A DNA stretch of 64,000 bases from Narthecium ossifragum (taxonomy: Eukaryota > Streptophyta > Magnoliopsida > Dioscoreales > Nartheciaceae): NCBI GenBank assembly GCA_963920575.1, contig OY986963.1, forward strand, positions 2,766,896 through 2,830,895. The letters are read 5' to 3'. This document shows positions 21,986-33,155 of this stretch, in pieces. The notes below the pieces were generated by a model. That model was given only the letters and a program-made list of their open reading frames with translations. It made no database searches and was not told the DNA's origin. The position numbers and the translations under genes are program-made. Position 1 is the stretch's first letter. Each line of letters starts with the position of its first letter.

Positions 21986-23251
21986 CAAAAAAAAAAAAAG
22001 GGATCGATGAGGCTTTACAGCACAATATGGTCAAGCTGGTAGCTGTGGCCCTTTATTCTGCTGCCAACCCACTGAATCTAGAAGCACTTGCCTTTGCCTT
22101 AAGCCCAGATCAGCTCCACCATCACTCCTTCCATAAGAAATACTTAACACAACTAAATATATAATACAAAATAGAAATGCCAATCATCACTCCTCCATTG
22201 CCATTGCCTTAATTTGCAGTACGTCTAGATCTAGTTAGTTAGCATTGAGATGTGTGAAATCTTATTAATTAGTGGCAAGCATGGCAGCATTTGTTTGGAA
22301 TGATAGGAGAACAAAGGCAAGCATATGCCTTTCTTAGCTAGCTGTACAGGAACGTGAGAGGATGCAATTCCTTTGGCTGAATCAATGCCTCTTAAAATTG
22401 TTCTGGAAAGAGTCTATCCTAATAGGACTGTGTACATGCAATGGCACGCACAGTACTGCGATGCCCCGCCGTGGATGTGGGGCAACCCCCCATGTGATCG
22501 TCGTGGACACCACAACCACCGTCACCACCACCACCATTGTCATTTCCTCTGTATCCAATCATCGCCGCCAGCTACGGGCTTCGCTGCTGCGCGCCCTTTG
22601 CATGGATCTATGGATGGTATCAGTATTACACCTAATAAGTGCTAAGTTATGTAACTACTTTTTACGTCATTAATGATTAATGGGCAAAAGCCTACACGTG
22701 GTTTTGTGATTCCTCTGTTTATGCAAGCGGTGCGACTTAAATTTGCTCGCAAGAGTCGCATCATGTTTAACTGTTCAAGGAGTAGTGTTTTGTGGGGCAT
22801 GCATGTGCACGGTATATGCCGTTGCGTGATCATAGGAGGGCGCATACACGTCCCACCCAAATCAATGGACGGGGTTTATGTATTGTATTGTGATTGTCCG
22901 ATGTATACAAAACTTTCCTTTGAATATGAGATGCTTTTGCTTAGTTGTATCATATGCTATGCTGCACGGATACTTCACATTTAAAAACGTATCCGTGTCG
23001 GATATGGATACGCATATGATACACTCGGATACGTATTCGATTATTTAAATCAATAAAACATGTAATATGTAATGAAGGAGTTGGAAACTTTCTTAAGTTA
23101 TTTGTTTTTGAAGTTCCTTCATGTTTATATAGATGAATACATTACTATTAAACATCAGTCTTTTGGCTTTTAGAGATGATATGGATGCACAATTTGAAAT
23201 TTGAATGCATTTTTTTTCAAATTTTAAACTTAGCATGATATTAAATATATT
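21986..23251. other. Intergenic with weak ORFs
   Basis: Overlapping frames at 22362-22673 contain His-rich and Gln/Pro segments (from CAC repeats), but no domain is recognised and no splice structure could be built. A tandem of GTATCCG-type phrases (about 22985-23035) recurs near 24150-24240. Confidence 0.3.
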
Positions 23252-23691
23252 AGGGTTTTTTTGCATATCACCACTTATATTTTAGAGAATTTGTAGAAAC
23301 GCACGTACATTTTCGTTTATTGCATTTTACCACCTCTATTATTAATTTTCGCTTATTGCTTCATCACATTGGAGTTCATATCCTTCTTCCTTCACCTTTG
23401 AATCGCAAACGCCGACAGGATCGCCGGTGATGAAGCAAACAGTCCTACCAAGAATTTAGGAGAGCACATAAGAGAGGAAATAACGTCGTATATTTACTGG
23501 AGGAGTAATTTTATCAATTTACACATAAAACTGACGGAATGGAATGACAGTTTATGGAATGACAGTTTACCGGAGGTGGTCTTTTGCAAATTTAATGAGT
23601 AATAGAGGTGGCAAAATGCAATAAACGAAAATGCAGGTGGGTTTCTGAAAATTCTCTAAAATATAGGTGGTGATATGAAAAAAAAAAACCT
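23252..23691. mobile_element. Long-TIR MITE directly abutting a Helitron
   Basis: Inverted ends of about 90 bases: AGGGTTTTTTTGCATATCAC... on the left and, inverted, AGGTTTTTTTTTTTCATATC... on the right. Both contain CATTTTCGTTTATTGCATTTT and CCACCTCTATTA. There is no coding capacity. Confidence 0.55.
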
Positions 23692-23695
23692 AATA

Positions 23696-24138
23696 TCAAC
23701 CTTATAAGGAGCAATAACGGTTAACTTGCATTAATTCATATCCCCTAAGTTTCTTTATATATATTCTCTAAGTTTGCTTTATATAAAGCTGCATTAATTC
23801 ATATCAACCTAAGTTCTATTAATATTATCTTATGCAATATGCAAAGATATAAAGCTGCATTAATTCATATCAACCTAAGTTCTATTAATATTATCTTATG
23901 CAATATGCAAAGATTTTTATTTATTTTATATACCCTAAGTTAGACTTATAATATTTTATTTTATATTTTATTGGCTATGTTTTATGGTGGCAGTGAACAA
24001 AAAGCTATGACTAACCTTCGAACCCTGAACCACCTACGGGTCAACACAGCCGTATAACCAGATAAACTACATGGAGTTTGTTAAAATTTTATATTAACAA
24101 TAACTAAAAACTGTGCCAGGGGCACAGGTGAGTACTAG
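23696..24138 (+). mobile_element. Non-autonomous Helitron (copy 2)
   Basis: Starts TCAACCTTATAAGGAGCAAT after A and ends with a perfect hairpin CTGTGCC-AGG-GGCACAG, then GTGAGTA and CTAG before T. It is the inverted relative of 9328-9701 and carries an internal 66-bp tandem duplication (23781-23846 and 23847-23912). Confidence 0.78.
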
Positions 24139-24738
24139 TATTATTATATTACCGTATCCTCGCCGTATCCGTATCATAATTTTTCAAGAATTACTGTTTT
24201 GGAGTGTCCGTATCGTATCGTACCGTCTCCCGTACCCGTATATGTGCTCTCTAGGTTGTATCCAACAATGTAACATCTCCTCACGGAACATCAAATACTT
24301 GATGAAGCCACTTTTATTATTGTTCAAATGATCTTTGATGTAGACTGGTGTTGTATCGTGTTACATGGTCAAATTAGTCGTGGTGTATCACATGGTGCAA
24401 TATCAGTGCTGTTATGATGGACCCAACTTGACGGATGGATAGATGTAAGTGTCCGGCTATAAGCAGACTAAGCTAGGACAGGCATATGGCCCACCCCAAT
24501 TCATCAATCAACTATTCGATTGGCCCAAGGCTGAGTAATGTATAAAGCCAACCACCTCAGCCCAGCCCAATGGGCTGACCCGCTTAATCTGCTAGCTAGA
24601 TCTGCTATTGGATTCGGATACTTTACAAAAGATCCGACAGCTGCACTCCAACCCGCTGAATCGCGTCACCTCCCGGTCACATCACACGCCGATCCCGCCA
24701 AAAATGCCACTCTAAACCCCAAAACCCCGAACCTGTCT
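24139..24738. other. Upstream region of the hypothetical gene
   Basis: Contains several TGGGCC/GGCCCA site II-type motifs (near 24487, 24523 and 24570), typical of housekeeping promoters. No TATA box is obvious. An in-frame ATG at 24538 is less likely as the start because of its upstream-type composition. Confidence 0.35.
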
Positions 24739-25650
24739 ATGGATACCTTCGCGTCCATCGACGCGGAGTGCGGGACGATCAGCTCTTCCCAGGAGGAGCA
24801 CCTCCTCCATTCCCTCTTCCTTAACGAATCCTCCTCCTCCAGCCCCTCCGACGGCGGCGCCACCGCCCCCCGCCGTCTCGAACCCGCCGACCAACCCATC
24901 ATGTTCTGTTCCGTCCCCGACTCTCCCGCCCCCAATTCCGCCGCCGCCACCACTGCCGAAGCCGCCGCTGAAGCCACTTCCGCAGCCGCCTCCGGCGAAG
25001 GGTTAGGGCCGAGCTCGTCTGCGGCCGTCCAAGACTCCACCAAGGGTACGGGCACTTCCCCTGCGGTGGCCGAGAGGGAGCAGCGCCTAGGGTTTCGCGG
25101 GCCCCGAAGGATGAAGTCTCGGGCGTACCGGAGGCGATCCGGGGGCTCCAAGATCGAACCCCCCGAAGACTCTCCGCCAGAAACGGATCCGGACCCTGTT
25201 GCTGTGGTTGAGATAGAGAATTTTAGGTATCAGTCTCTGGAGGTGCTCAAGGATGTCTTCGGTGATGCTTCTGGCGTGGCTCTACCGCCGAGGAAACTGC
25301 CGGCTTCGATCCTAAACCGGAGGACGGCAGAGGAGGAGGAGGGGAGGGGCCGAGGAGTGGTGCCTTCAGATCCCATTCCGGCGTTTCCAGCTGATCTGCT
25401 CGATGTCATCATAACTTACTCGGGGAAGCCTAATAGGAGATTCCAGAATACTGATATCTTGGATATCGCAAAGATGAAGGGCATCGAATTCCCACCGCCC
25501 AAGTGGTGGCGCCCTGCTGGCTATGAAGCAAAGGTGCCTCCTTTTGTCCTCCGGAGAACGTACTCTCCCCGTCCTGTTACTTATGGTGGCCAATTCTGTT
25601 GTTTTGATTCATGGTTATGTATCTTGCAGACGGACGAAGCACCGGAGTAA
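24739..25650 (+). CDS. Hypothetical plant protein, Ser/Ala-rich N-terminus
   Basis: Not recognised. If unspliced it encodes 303 residues from the ATG at 24739 (MDTFASIDAECGTIS). Residues 1-110 are low-complexity Ser/Ala/Pro. A basic patch RRMKSRAYRRRSGG follows, and then a folded-looking C-terminal part (VEIENFRYQSLEVLKDVFGD, FPADLLDVIITYSGKPNRR, ILDIAKMKGIEFPPPKWWRP). High GC, sustained coding composition and site II motifs upstream support a real gene. The 3' end is uncertain. A 70-base intron (25560-25629) would fuse RRT to RTKHRSNKINSFF in an open frame that reaches a good donor at 25707, implying further exons I could not find. The basic patch suggests a nuclear protein, by inference only. 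Confidence 0.55.
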   Translation: MDTFASIDAECGTISSSQEEHLLHSLFLNESSSSSPSDGGATAPRRLEPADQPIMFCSVPDSPAPNSAAATTAEAAAEATSAAASGEGLGPSSSAAVQDSTKGTGTSPAVAEREQRLGFRGPRRMKSRAYRRRSGGSKIEPPEDSPPETDPDPVAVVEIENFRYQSLEVLKDVFGDASGVALPPRKLPASILNRRTAEEEEGRGRGVVPSDPIPAFPADLLDVIITYSGKPNRRFQNTDILDIAKMKGIEFPPPKWWRPAGYEAKVPPFVLRRTYSPRPVTYGGQFCCFDSWLCILQTDEAPE

Positions 25651-25706
25651 CAAAATAAACAGCTTCTTCACTGGATGTTGGGTGGGTTTCTTGGCAGCTA
25701 AACAAG

Positions 25707-26865
25707 GTGAGCTCTTGAAACCTTGACTAACTGCTTTCATGTTATTATAGTGATGTAGCTATTAGATCCGTATCTAAAGTATGAATTATACCTAACATTG
25801 TACCCTAAAGCCATGGGCTTCTTTCTAATTTTTCGAAGCCATTCTTCTATTGTGTATGAATGTATCCAAATTCAAGTGATCTGACTTGTGAAACAGTTTT
25901 TTTTTATATACTATGACATCCATTGCAGCTCGTTTCTCTTCCATCATCTCCTTGTAGATATGTAAGTACGTGTTTTTCCAAAGGAACAATGTGAACAGTT
26001 TCAATGCAATTTCTTGTTTTCGTGATGAGATAAGTTACAAGACATCCCAAATCACTGGTCACATGCTAGGGACTACACCATCCTATTCAGCCTCTCTAAC
26101 CTGATTCTTTTTGAGGTCTTGGCCTCACTTTGCAAGAATCTCTGCTTGAGCATTGAACTTTCTTGAGACTTTAAGGCGAAACTCACTTGTTGGACCTCAA
26201 TGGGCAACAAAAACATATCCATAGAATTGTTTTGGGTCCTTGTGAAGAATCTTTGTTCTTTAACAGGAAAAAAGCTTATTGTCATATTCCGTAGTACAGA
26301 GTCCCCTGCTAAAATGTATTATCCTGTTTCCTTCTAGGCTTCTCTAGAATTTTTAGTGTGGGAACAACTTTCTTCACTTCCCTTCATCAGCATGCTGCTT
26401 TATTGAGTCTATTGAAACCCGCAATTTATAAGTAATTACTCATTCATCTTCTTCCCTTTCACATTTCTGTTTTGTGACTTTGGAACTCGCTTAGATGAGA
26501 TTATTCATGTGGCAATGGTTTTAAGATTGGGGGAATCGGCCAACCCCCCATAAGTCTTACTTATGGGGGCAATAAAACATAGCAGACTGTTTTTGGGGTG
26601 AAAACCCCAGACAGCTTTCAAAATCTTTTTCTTAACCTACTCATGCGGTATTTGGGAATGGGAACCGCGTGTCATCCCCGTCATAGGATGGACACGCGCA
26701 TAAATATGGGCCCCGCCTGCACGTGACAACACAAAATCCAGGAGTTGAAGCCATTACTCTTATTTTAGTTTGTAGTACGATGGGACGGGACCCATTAGTA
26801 TCATTATCTCACCATTAATAGGTCAGAAGCTTTACACGTGGCCATGGCATCAATGTAATGGGACA
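25707..26865. other. Downstream region, possible introns/UTR of the hypothetical gene
   Basis: AT-rich, no further exon convincingly identified. A phrase around 26535-26620 (CCCCCATAAG...CTTATGGGGGC) forms a short inverted repeat. Confidence 0.3.
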
Positions 26866-27366
26866 AAAAACTTTACAAACCAAAGAGAGAAAACTTAAAT
26901 GAAAGAGAAAAAAACTCAAACAAAAAAGAGAAAACTTAAATGGAAGAGAAAAGACAAACCAAAGAGAGAAAACTCAAAACAAAGAGAGAAAACACAAAGT
27001 AAAGAGAGAACTTAAATGAAAGAGAAAATTTTTAACTGAAAGAGGGAAAACTTAAATAGAAAAGAGAAAATTTAAACCAGAGAGAGAAAACTCAAATCAA
27101 AGAGAGAAAACTTAAATAGATGAGAGAAAACTCAAACAAAAGAGAGAAAACTTAAATGAAAGAGAGAAAACTCAAACCAAGGACAGAAAATACAAACCAA
27201 AGAGGAAAAATTTAAATGAAAGGAAGAAAACTTAAATCAAAGAGAGAAAGCTTAAATAAAAGAGAGAAAACTTAAACCAAAGAGAGAAAACTTAAATGAA
27301 AGAGAGAAAATTTAACTGAAAGAGAGAAAACTTAAATAGAAAAGAGAAAATTCAAACCAAAGAGAG
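26866..27366. repeat. 20-bp purine-rich minisatellite, arm 1
   Basis: About 25 units of the 20-mer AAAGAGAGAAAACTTAAATG, with variants CTCAAAC and TTTAACT, in head-to-tail array. The sense strand is almost entirely purine, with short TT/CT interruptions. Confidence 0.9.
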
Positions 27367-28372
27367 TTTTCTCTTCTCTTTTATGAGTTTTCTCTTTTAT
27401 GAGTTTTCTCTCTTAGGAGTTTTCTCTCTTTTATGAGTTTTCTTTCTTGTGAGTTTTCTCTCTTTTACGAGTTTTCTCTCTTTGATTTGTGTTTTTTTAT
27501 CTTTGGTTTGTGTTTTCTCTCTTTGGCTTGAGTTTTCTCTCTTTAGCTTGAGTTTTCTCTCTTTTACGAGTTTTTTCTCTTTGGTTTGAGTTTTCTCTTT
27601 TCTATTTAAGTTTTCTCTCTTTCATTTAAGTTTCCTCTCTTCCGAGTTTTTTCTTTTCTAAGTTTTCTCTCTTTTACGAGTTTTCTCTTTCTCTTTTATG
27701 ATTTTTCTCTCCTATGAGTTCTCTCTCTTACGAGTTTTCTCTCTTCTCTTTTACGAGTTTTCTCTCCTCTTTTATGAGTTTTCTCTCTCTTATGAGTTTT
27801 CTCTCTCTCAGGAGTTTTCTCCTCTTTACGAGTTTTCTCTCCTCTTTTACGAGTTTTCTCTCTTTTCTTTTGAGTTTTCTCTCTTTTACGAGTTTTCTCT
27901 CTTTGGTTTGAGTTTCTATCTTTGGCTTGTGTTTTCTCTCTTTAGTTCGAGTTTTCTCTCTTTGGTTTGAATTTTCTCTCTTTAGTTTGAGTTTTCACTG
28001 TTTGGCTTGAGTTTTCTCTCTTTTACGAGTTTTCTCTCTTTAGCTTGAGTTTTCTCTCTTTGGATTGAGTTCTCTCTCTTTGGCTTGAGTTCTCTCTGTT
28101 TGGTTTGAGTTCTCTCTCTGGTTTGAGTTTTCTTTTTCTAGTTTCAGTTTTTTCTCTTTGTCTTGAGTTTTCTCTCTTTGGCTTCAGTTTCTCTCTTCGG
28201 TTTGAGTTTTCTCTCTTTGGCTTGAGTTTTTACTCTTTAGATTGAGTTTTCTCTTTTTGACTTGTGTTTTCTCTCTTTAGATTGAGCTTTCTCTCATTAA
28301 TTTAAGTTTTCTTTCTTTCGATTGAGTTTTCTCTCTTCGGTTTCTGTTTTCTCTTTTACTTTTATACTTTCC
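27367..28372. repeat. 20-bp pyrimidine-rich minisatellite, arm 2 (inverted)
   Basis: About 50 units of GAGTTTTCTCTCTTTGGYTT or a shortened TTTATGAG/TTTACGAG variant. This is the reverse complement of arm 1. The ORFs called here (rich in Phe-Ser-Leu) are repeat artefacts. Confidence 0.9.
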
Positions 28373-28409
28373 ACTCTCTCTCTCTCTATCTCTCTCTCTC
28401 TCTCTCTAG
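28373..28409. repeat. (CT)n microsatellite
   Basis: A CT-repeat run broken once by CTAT, at the end of the minisatellite. Confidence 0.85.
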
Positions 28410-29744
28410 TTTGTGGTATAATACAACAAATATGAATGACCTATATACATATGCTAACAGAACTTGAATTAAAGAGCTTCATTAATAATTTAGCCCCTTA
28501 AAAAACTATAGAATGTCTTTTTAAAAAATTAAACATACAAATTGCTTTAATCTATCTATATTATAAATTTTGTGAAGGCCCCCATTTGACGTCTTGGCTT
28601 ACAGTTTTCCATTGGGCCCGGCAACAGTCCTCCATGTGTTTTGGGAACTAATATGATATGGTGAAACATTTATTAATGTCTAGTGTAACATTTAGTGAGT
28701 TTTAAATGACAAATAGGATATTAACCTAAAATGACCGATGAAATTAAAATAGTAAAAATAGAAGACAGCTCTCTTTGCACGTCGCCTTCGCCTCGGAAAA
28801 AGAAAGTAGAAACATGTATATTTCCACGTGCAAGCACGAAAGCACCAATTAAATCGCCCCATAAAATATCACTACCAGTGCCCAACTTTGCCACCATTCT
28901 CAGAAGGGCCCTACATGTGTATCCTGGCCAATGAGAGCGTGACCTCATTCGATCCACGATAAGATAACGTACGGTGATGGAGGAAATTATCGGGCAGGGG
29001 GGCAGCTTACTCGCGGAACAATATAACTAATAAATAAATGGGGTTTTTGACTTAAAACACATGAAGTGGTTTTTTGAACAGTAAAGTTTGGTTACTACAG
29101 AGGTTTAGCCAATTACCCGTTTAAGATTTGCCTTCTTGGTTTAGCGTCAATCATGAGGAGGATAAAGATACATAAACCCCATTTATGCATTCAAACATTT
29201 TATTCATAATTTTACTTAACTACTTTTATTACTTAGATAATTTTACTTTATCCATTATACAAACTTATCGTATTCTCGGTCCAAACGGGCCCTTAGTTCT
29301 TGGTTATGATAAATCTGTCAATTAGACCTGGCACTTCTGTATGTCTTCTCAACCAAATTCATCAATCCAGGGTAAAAGCTTGTTGTTACATCAACTAGAT
29401 CTGTGATCAAGGAGGATCACCGTGGTATTATGCAAATAGCCTCTATTATGCTTGGATGACGTAAGGGGGGCATAAAAGATCAACGATCACTTTAGCGATT
29501 AGCATTTGTGTGTTTGTAAACGTGTCCTTCTCTGATGCTGCCTGCTGTGTCAGTACACTGTGCAAAACCCAATTAAGAGGTGGGAAGAACCACCTCTGGT
29601 GAATTAATAAAGTTCCTCAATGAAGGGTCGCAGATACGTCCTTGCCAACTGGACGGCGTCCGGCAGAAAGAAACACTGCACATACAACAGATGATCAACC
29701 ACCTCCCTCTCACCAAGAGCCTATGGGCCTATCTAATATTAATA

Positions 29745-29777
<33 letters not shown>

Positions 29778-30000
29778 CTACCGACGGGCGTTGTTGTGAC
29801 ACCAGCAAACAGAGAATCAGAGTAGCCACTGTGATTTAGACCAATCTAGATCAAAGCTGAACAAAGGCAAATTCTCTTGTTTTCCCGTGTACTTTTTTTC
29901 AGGAAATTGATGAATAGTCCATTTGGGAGAACTTATTTGCTCTTTAGTTCATTTAGAACTTTTTAAGACATTTAGTCTCTTTTTTTACAGCTGTAAATTT
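28410..30000. other. Intergenic DNA with (AAT)n
   Basis: An (AAT)n microsatellite lies at 29741-29776. A short open frame at 28731-28934 is not supported by other evidence. CACGTG-type and GATAAG motifs near 28826 and 28958 are isolated. Confidence 0.35.
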
Positions 30001-30079
30001 TTATTATTAAAATACTCTTTTAATGTCCTCGTCCTATATTCCCTCCTCAGTGATTGTTCACATCTTCAGTGACTGTTCG

Positions 30080-30640
30080 TATTCCCGTCGAAAAATTACT
30101 ACCAAAAAATGTGAAAAGTAATTATCAAAATTGAAAAGTAACTATAAATATTTTACATAATTTTTTCTGATATTTTAACTACATAGTGAAAAGTAACTAC
30201 AAATATTTAAAAAATTATATGCTCATGAAAAATTGAAAAAAAAAGAAAAGTAACTACAAATATTTTTTAAAATTTAAATATTTTAACTACAAAATGAAAA
30301 GTAACTATCATATTATTTTAATATTTTTACAAAATTTGATACTTACTTTTACATTGTGTATCAATTGTTTTTTTGTAGTTACTTTTTAAAATTTGGTGAC
30401 AAATTGTATGTTACCTTCTATACCAATTGTTGTTGGTAGTTACTTTTCGAAACATTGTAACAAATTGGTACTTATTTTTCATCGTATGTCAATTGTTTAG
30501 TAGTTACTTTTCGGAAATGAAAAGTTACTACAAGCATAGGGTCATTTTCACATTAAATCAGTGAAAATTTACTACCATAAGGACACATTATTTATTTTTC
30601 AAAAATGAAAAAAAAAATCATTTGATCAAATTACTTTTGA
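30080..30640. repeat. Dispersed AAAAGTAACTAC repeats in both orientations
   Basis: AAAGTAACTAYNA occurs at least five times on the plus strand to about 30310. It then appears inverted as GTAGTTACTTTT at least three times to about 30510, and as AAAAGTTACTAC at about 30525. This suggests an AT-rich fold-back element. Confidence 0.55.
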
Positions 30641-30682
30641 AAAATAAAAAGAAAAAAGAAAAGAAAAGAAATGTGACACGGA

Positions 30683-31310
30683 CGTGCTTGCCGATGGGCT
30701 TGGCGGCGACCTCTGACGGGATCGGATGGTAGGCATCACGAAGAAGAGGAGGCCGGAGGATGGGAGGGCGTCATAGGTGCGGATCTCGACGACGGAAACG
30801 ACGGATCTAGAGGTGGGGGCAACGAATCTAGATCTGGATCGATGTCGGCGACGAGATCAGGACGAGAGAGCAACGGGGGTGGGATTTGGACCGCCTCCTC
30901 TTCGCGACGGGGATCTCGAGACGGGCGATGGTCGGCGATGACGTCGGGCTCGGCGACAGCGACGACGACGAGTGATGGTCGAGATCGGCGACATGCTTGG
31001 CGATGGGCTTGGCGGCGACCTCGCGTTGGAACCGACGGGATCGGATGGCATCGTGAAGAAGAGGAGGCCGAAGGATGGGAGGGCGTCGAAGACGCGGATC
31101 CCGGCGACGAAGACGACGGATCTGGAGGTGGGGGCGGTGGGGGCGGCGGATCTGGATCTGGATCGATGTCGGCGACGAGATCGGGACGGGGGTGGGATTT
31201 GGATCGGCGTCTGGACGGGGAGCTTTGGGCCGGCGACAGGGGTCGGCGGGGCGACGGATCTGGACTAGATTTGGAGGCGGGATCCGGTGACAAGATTGTC
31301 GACGGCCGGC
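30683..31310. repeat. GC-rich tandem duplication (about 310-325 bp)
   Basis: Two imperfect copies, about 30683-30990 and 30992-31310. Paired landmarks are GCTTG(C/G)CGATGGGCTTGG (30686/30995) and GATCTGGATCGATGTCGGCG (30831/31155). Long open frames on both strands (minus 31371-30736, plus 30842-31513) are explained by GC-rich, stop-poor repeat DNA. A minus-strand TATA-like run at about 31515-31526 keeps a real minus-strand Pro/Ser-rich protein possible. Confidence 0.6.
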
Positions 31311-31513
31311 GACAGGACGGGATCGCGACGGAGGAGGCGAACTCGGGATCTGGGGGCGGGGCGCCGGACACGCGAGGGGGGGGACGGCGGATGGCGACGA
31401 CCTCGGGATCATTACTGGGACGAGGACGACCTCGAGATATGGTGGGGGGGCGGCGGCGGATCGGGTGGGGAGGCAGCGGACGCGCGGCGAGGGAGGGGTT
31501 AGGGGGGGTTTAG

Positions 31514-32226
31514 TGTATATATATAGAAGGTAGGGGTAGTTTTGTCTTTATACCCCTAAAGTGATACTAAAAGATCGAAGAACTTCCATAGAGGATAAAA
31601 TGACAAGTTTGTTTATAGTAAAAAACCATCGACAAATCACCGTACTTTTTTCCCGTTCCTCGAAACTTCCAACCCCATCATTTCAGCAATGCCAATAAAA
31701 TAAGCTCCCACTAGGAGCCCTTTCCATGGAACATTAATAGGTAGGTAGGTACCAAGTATTATTGTTGGGCTGGAGGCCCAAGGCATGATGTGGGCTTCGA
31801 CCGTCTCACTTGCGACGTCCATTTGACGCAACCTCTCATGTCCGTCCGTCGTTTTGTGTGGAGTTTTACGATGTACGAGACGAAGAAATCCAATCGTGGA
31901 TCTTGACTCGGTGAGTAGGCACAGACCGACAGCTACTTGATGGGTTCTCATTAGACACCTTACCTAGTAGTGTACGAGACGAAGAAATCCAAGTCCATTT
32001 AGGGGAGGCCTCAACCGATTTAAAAACAAAGGCATATCTTAACACACTTCTAGTGACATTAACAAGGTCGGCAGCAGGAATCACTACTAAACACCTCAAA
32101 AGAAAAAGGTCGCGAATCCCGCAATCAAAGCAAAAGGATACAAATAAAGAAATCCGACCATAAATTCCAAATATAAAACTGATAAATAAGTCTCATTTTC
32201 CCCGATTTCTTGGAAGGAGAGCTTTA
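31514..32226. other. Intergenic, no gene seen
   Basis: The phrase GTACGAGACGAAGAAATCCAA occurs twice (about 31873 and 31972), a direct repeat about 99 bases apart. Nothing else recognised. Confidence 0.3.
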
Positions 32227-32297
32227 AGGCCGGTTTGGTTTGAAATAGGACGGGGATAACCCTTATTCTTACCTTTATCCCCCAAAAGAGACCGGGC
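32227..32297. mobile_element. Very short Tourist-like MITE
   Basis: GGCCGGTTTGGTTTGAAATA and the inverted GCCCGGTCTCTTTTGGGGGA ends are flanked by TTA on both sides (32224-32226, 32298-32300). Confidence 0.4.
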
Positions 32298-32469
32298 TTA
32301 GTGGAATTGGGGGTAAAATGGGTTAGCCGATTTTTGGATATAAGATTTAGGATGTGATTATCTACACCACCATTTGGACTCAACACACAACAGTTCTGAG
32401 TTTTTTTTCATTTTTTTAAAAAAAAATTAAAAAATTAAAAAAACCCTAACCTACCCCTCTCCCCCATCA

Positions 32470-32955
32470 CACCCTCACCACCCCGACCCCCCACCCCGGC
32501 GGTCGCAGCCGCCGCCGCCCACGCCGCGGGAGGGAGGGAGGGAGAGAGAGGGAGAGAGGGAGGGAGAGAGGGAAGAGGGAGAGGGAGTCCGGCGCCGGAG
32601 GCCGGAGAGGGGAGAGGGAGGCCGGAGAGGGGAGAGAGGAAGGGGAGAGAGGGAGGCCGGAGACGAGAGGGGTGGTCGCCGCCCATGCCCGCTCGGCCTC
32701 CAACCGCCCGCCGCCGTCCATGCCCGCTCGGCCTCCCTCTCTCCCCTTCTTCCCTCTCGTCTCCGGCCTCCCTCTCCCCTTCTTCCCTCCCATCTCCAGC
32801 CTCCCTCTCCCTCTTCCCTCCCCTCTCCGGCCTCCGGCGCCGAACTCCCTCTCCCGCTCTCTCTCTCCCCTCTCTCCCTCTCTCTCTCTCTCTCTCCCTC
32901 CCTCCCTCCCTCCTGCGGGCGTGGGCGGTGGCGGCTGTGGTCGCCGGGGTGGGGA
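32470..32955. repeat. Large GC/CT-rich palindrome ending at the assembly gap
   Basis: The left arm starts CACCCCGGCGGTCGCAGCCG and runs through GGGAG/GAGAG repeats. The right arm mirrors it through CTCTC/CCTCC repeats and ends CGGCTGTGGTCGCCGGGGTG. The arms are about 230 bases, with the centre near 32700-32720. The open frames across it on both strands are artefacts. Confidence 0.8.
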
Positions 32956-33155
32956 NNNNNNNNNNNNNNNNNNNNNNNNNNNNNNNNNNNNNNNNNNNNN
33001 NNNNNNNNNNNNNNNNNNNNNNNNNNNNNNNNNNNNNNNNNNNNNNNNNNNNNNNNNNNNNNNNNNNNNNNNNNNNNNNNNNNNNNNNNNNNNNNNNNNN
33101 NNNNNNNNNNNNNNNNNNNNNNNNNNNNNNNNNNNNNNNNNNNNNNNNNNNNNNN
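32956..33155. other. Assembly gap (200 N)
   Basis: Exactly 200 N, probably a fixed-size gap, immediately after the palindrome. Confidence 0.99.

Noticed and set aside
22362..22673. Possible His-rich short protein
   Set aside because: The His run comes from CAC repeats; no splice structure, promoter or homology is evident.
27698..27970. Open frame of repeated LxxEFSL units
   Set aside because: It is simply the 20-bp minisatellite translated; it has no start context and no flanking coding sequence.
28731..28934. 67-codon frame with a basic SPSPRKKK segment
   Set aside because: Short, no start context or domain, in AT-rich intergenic DNA.
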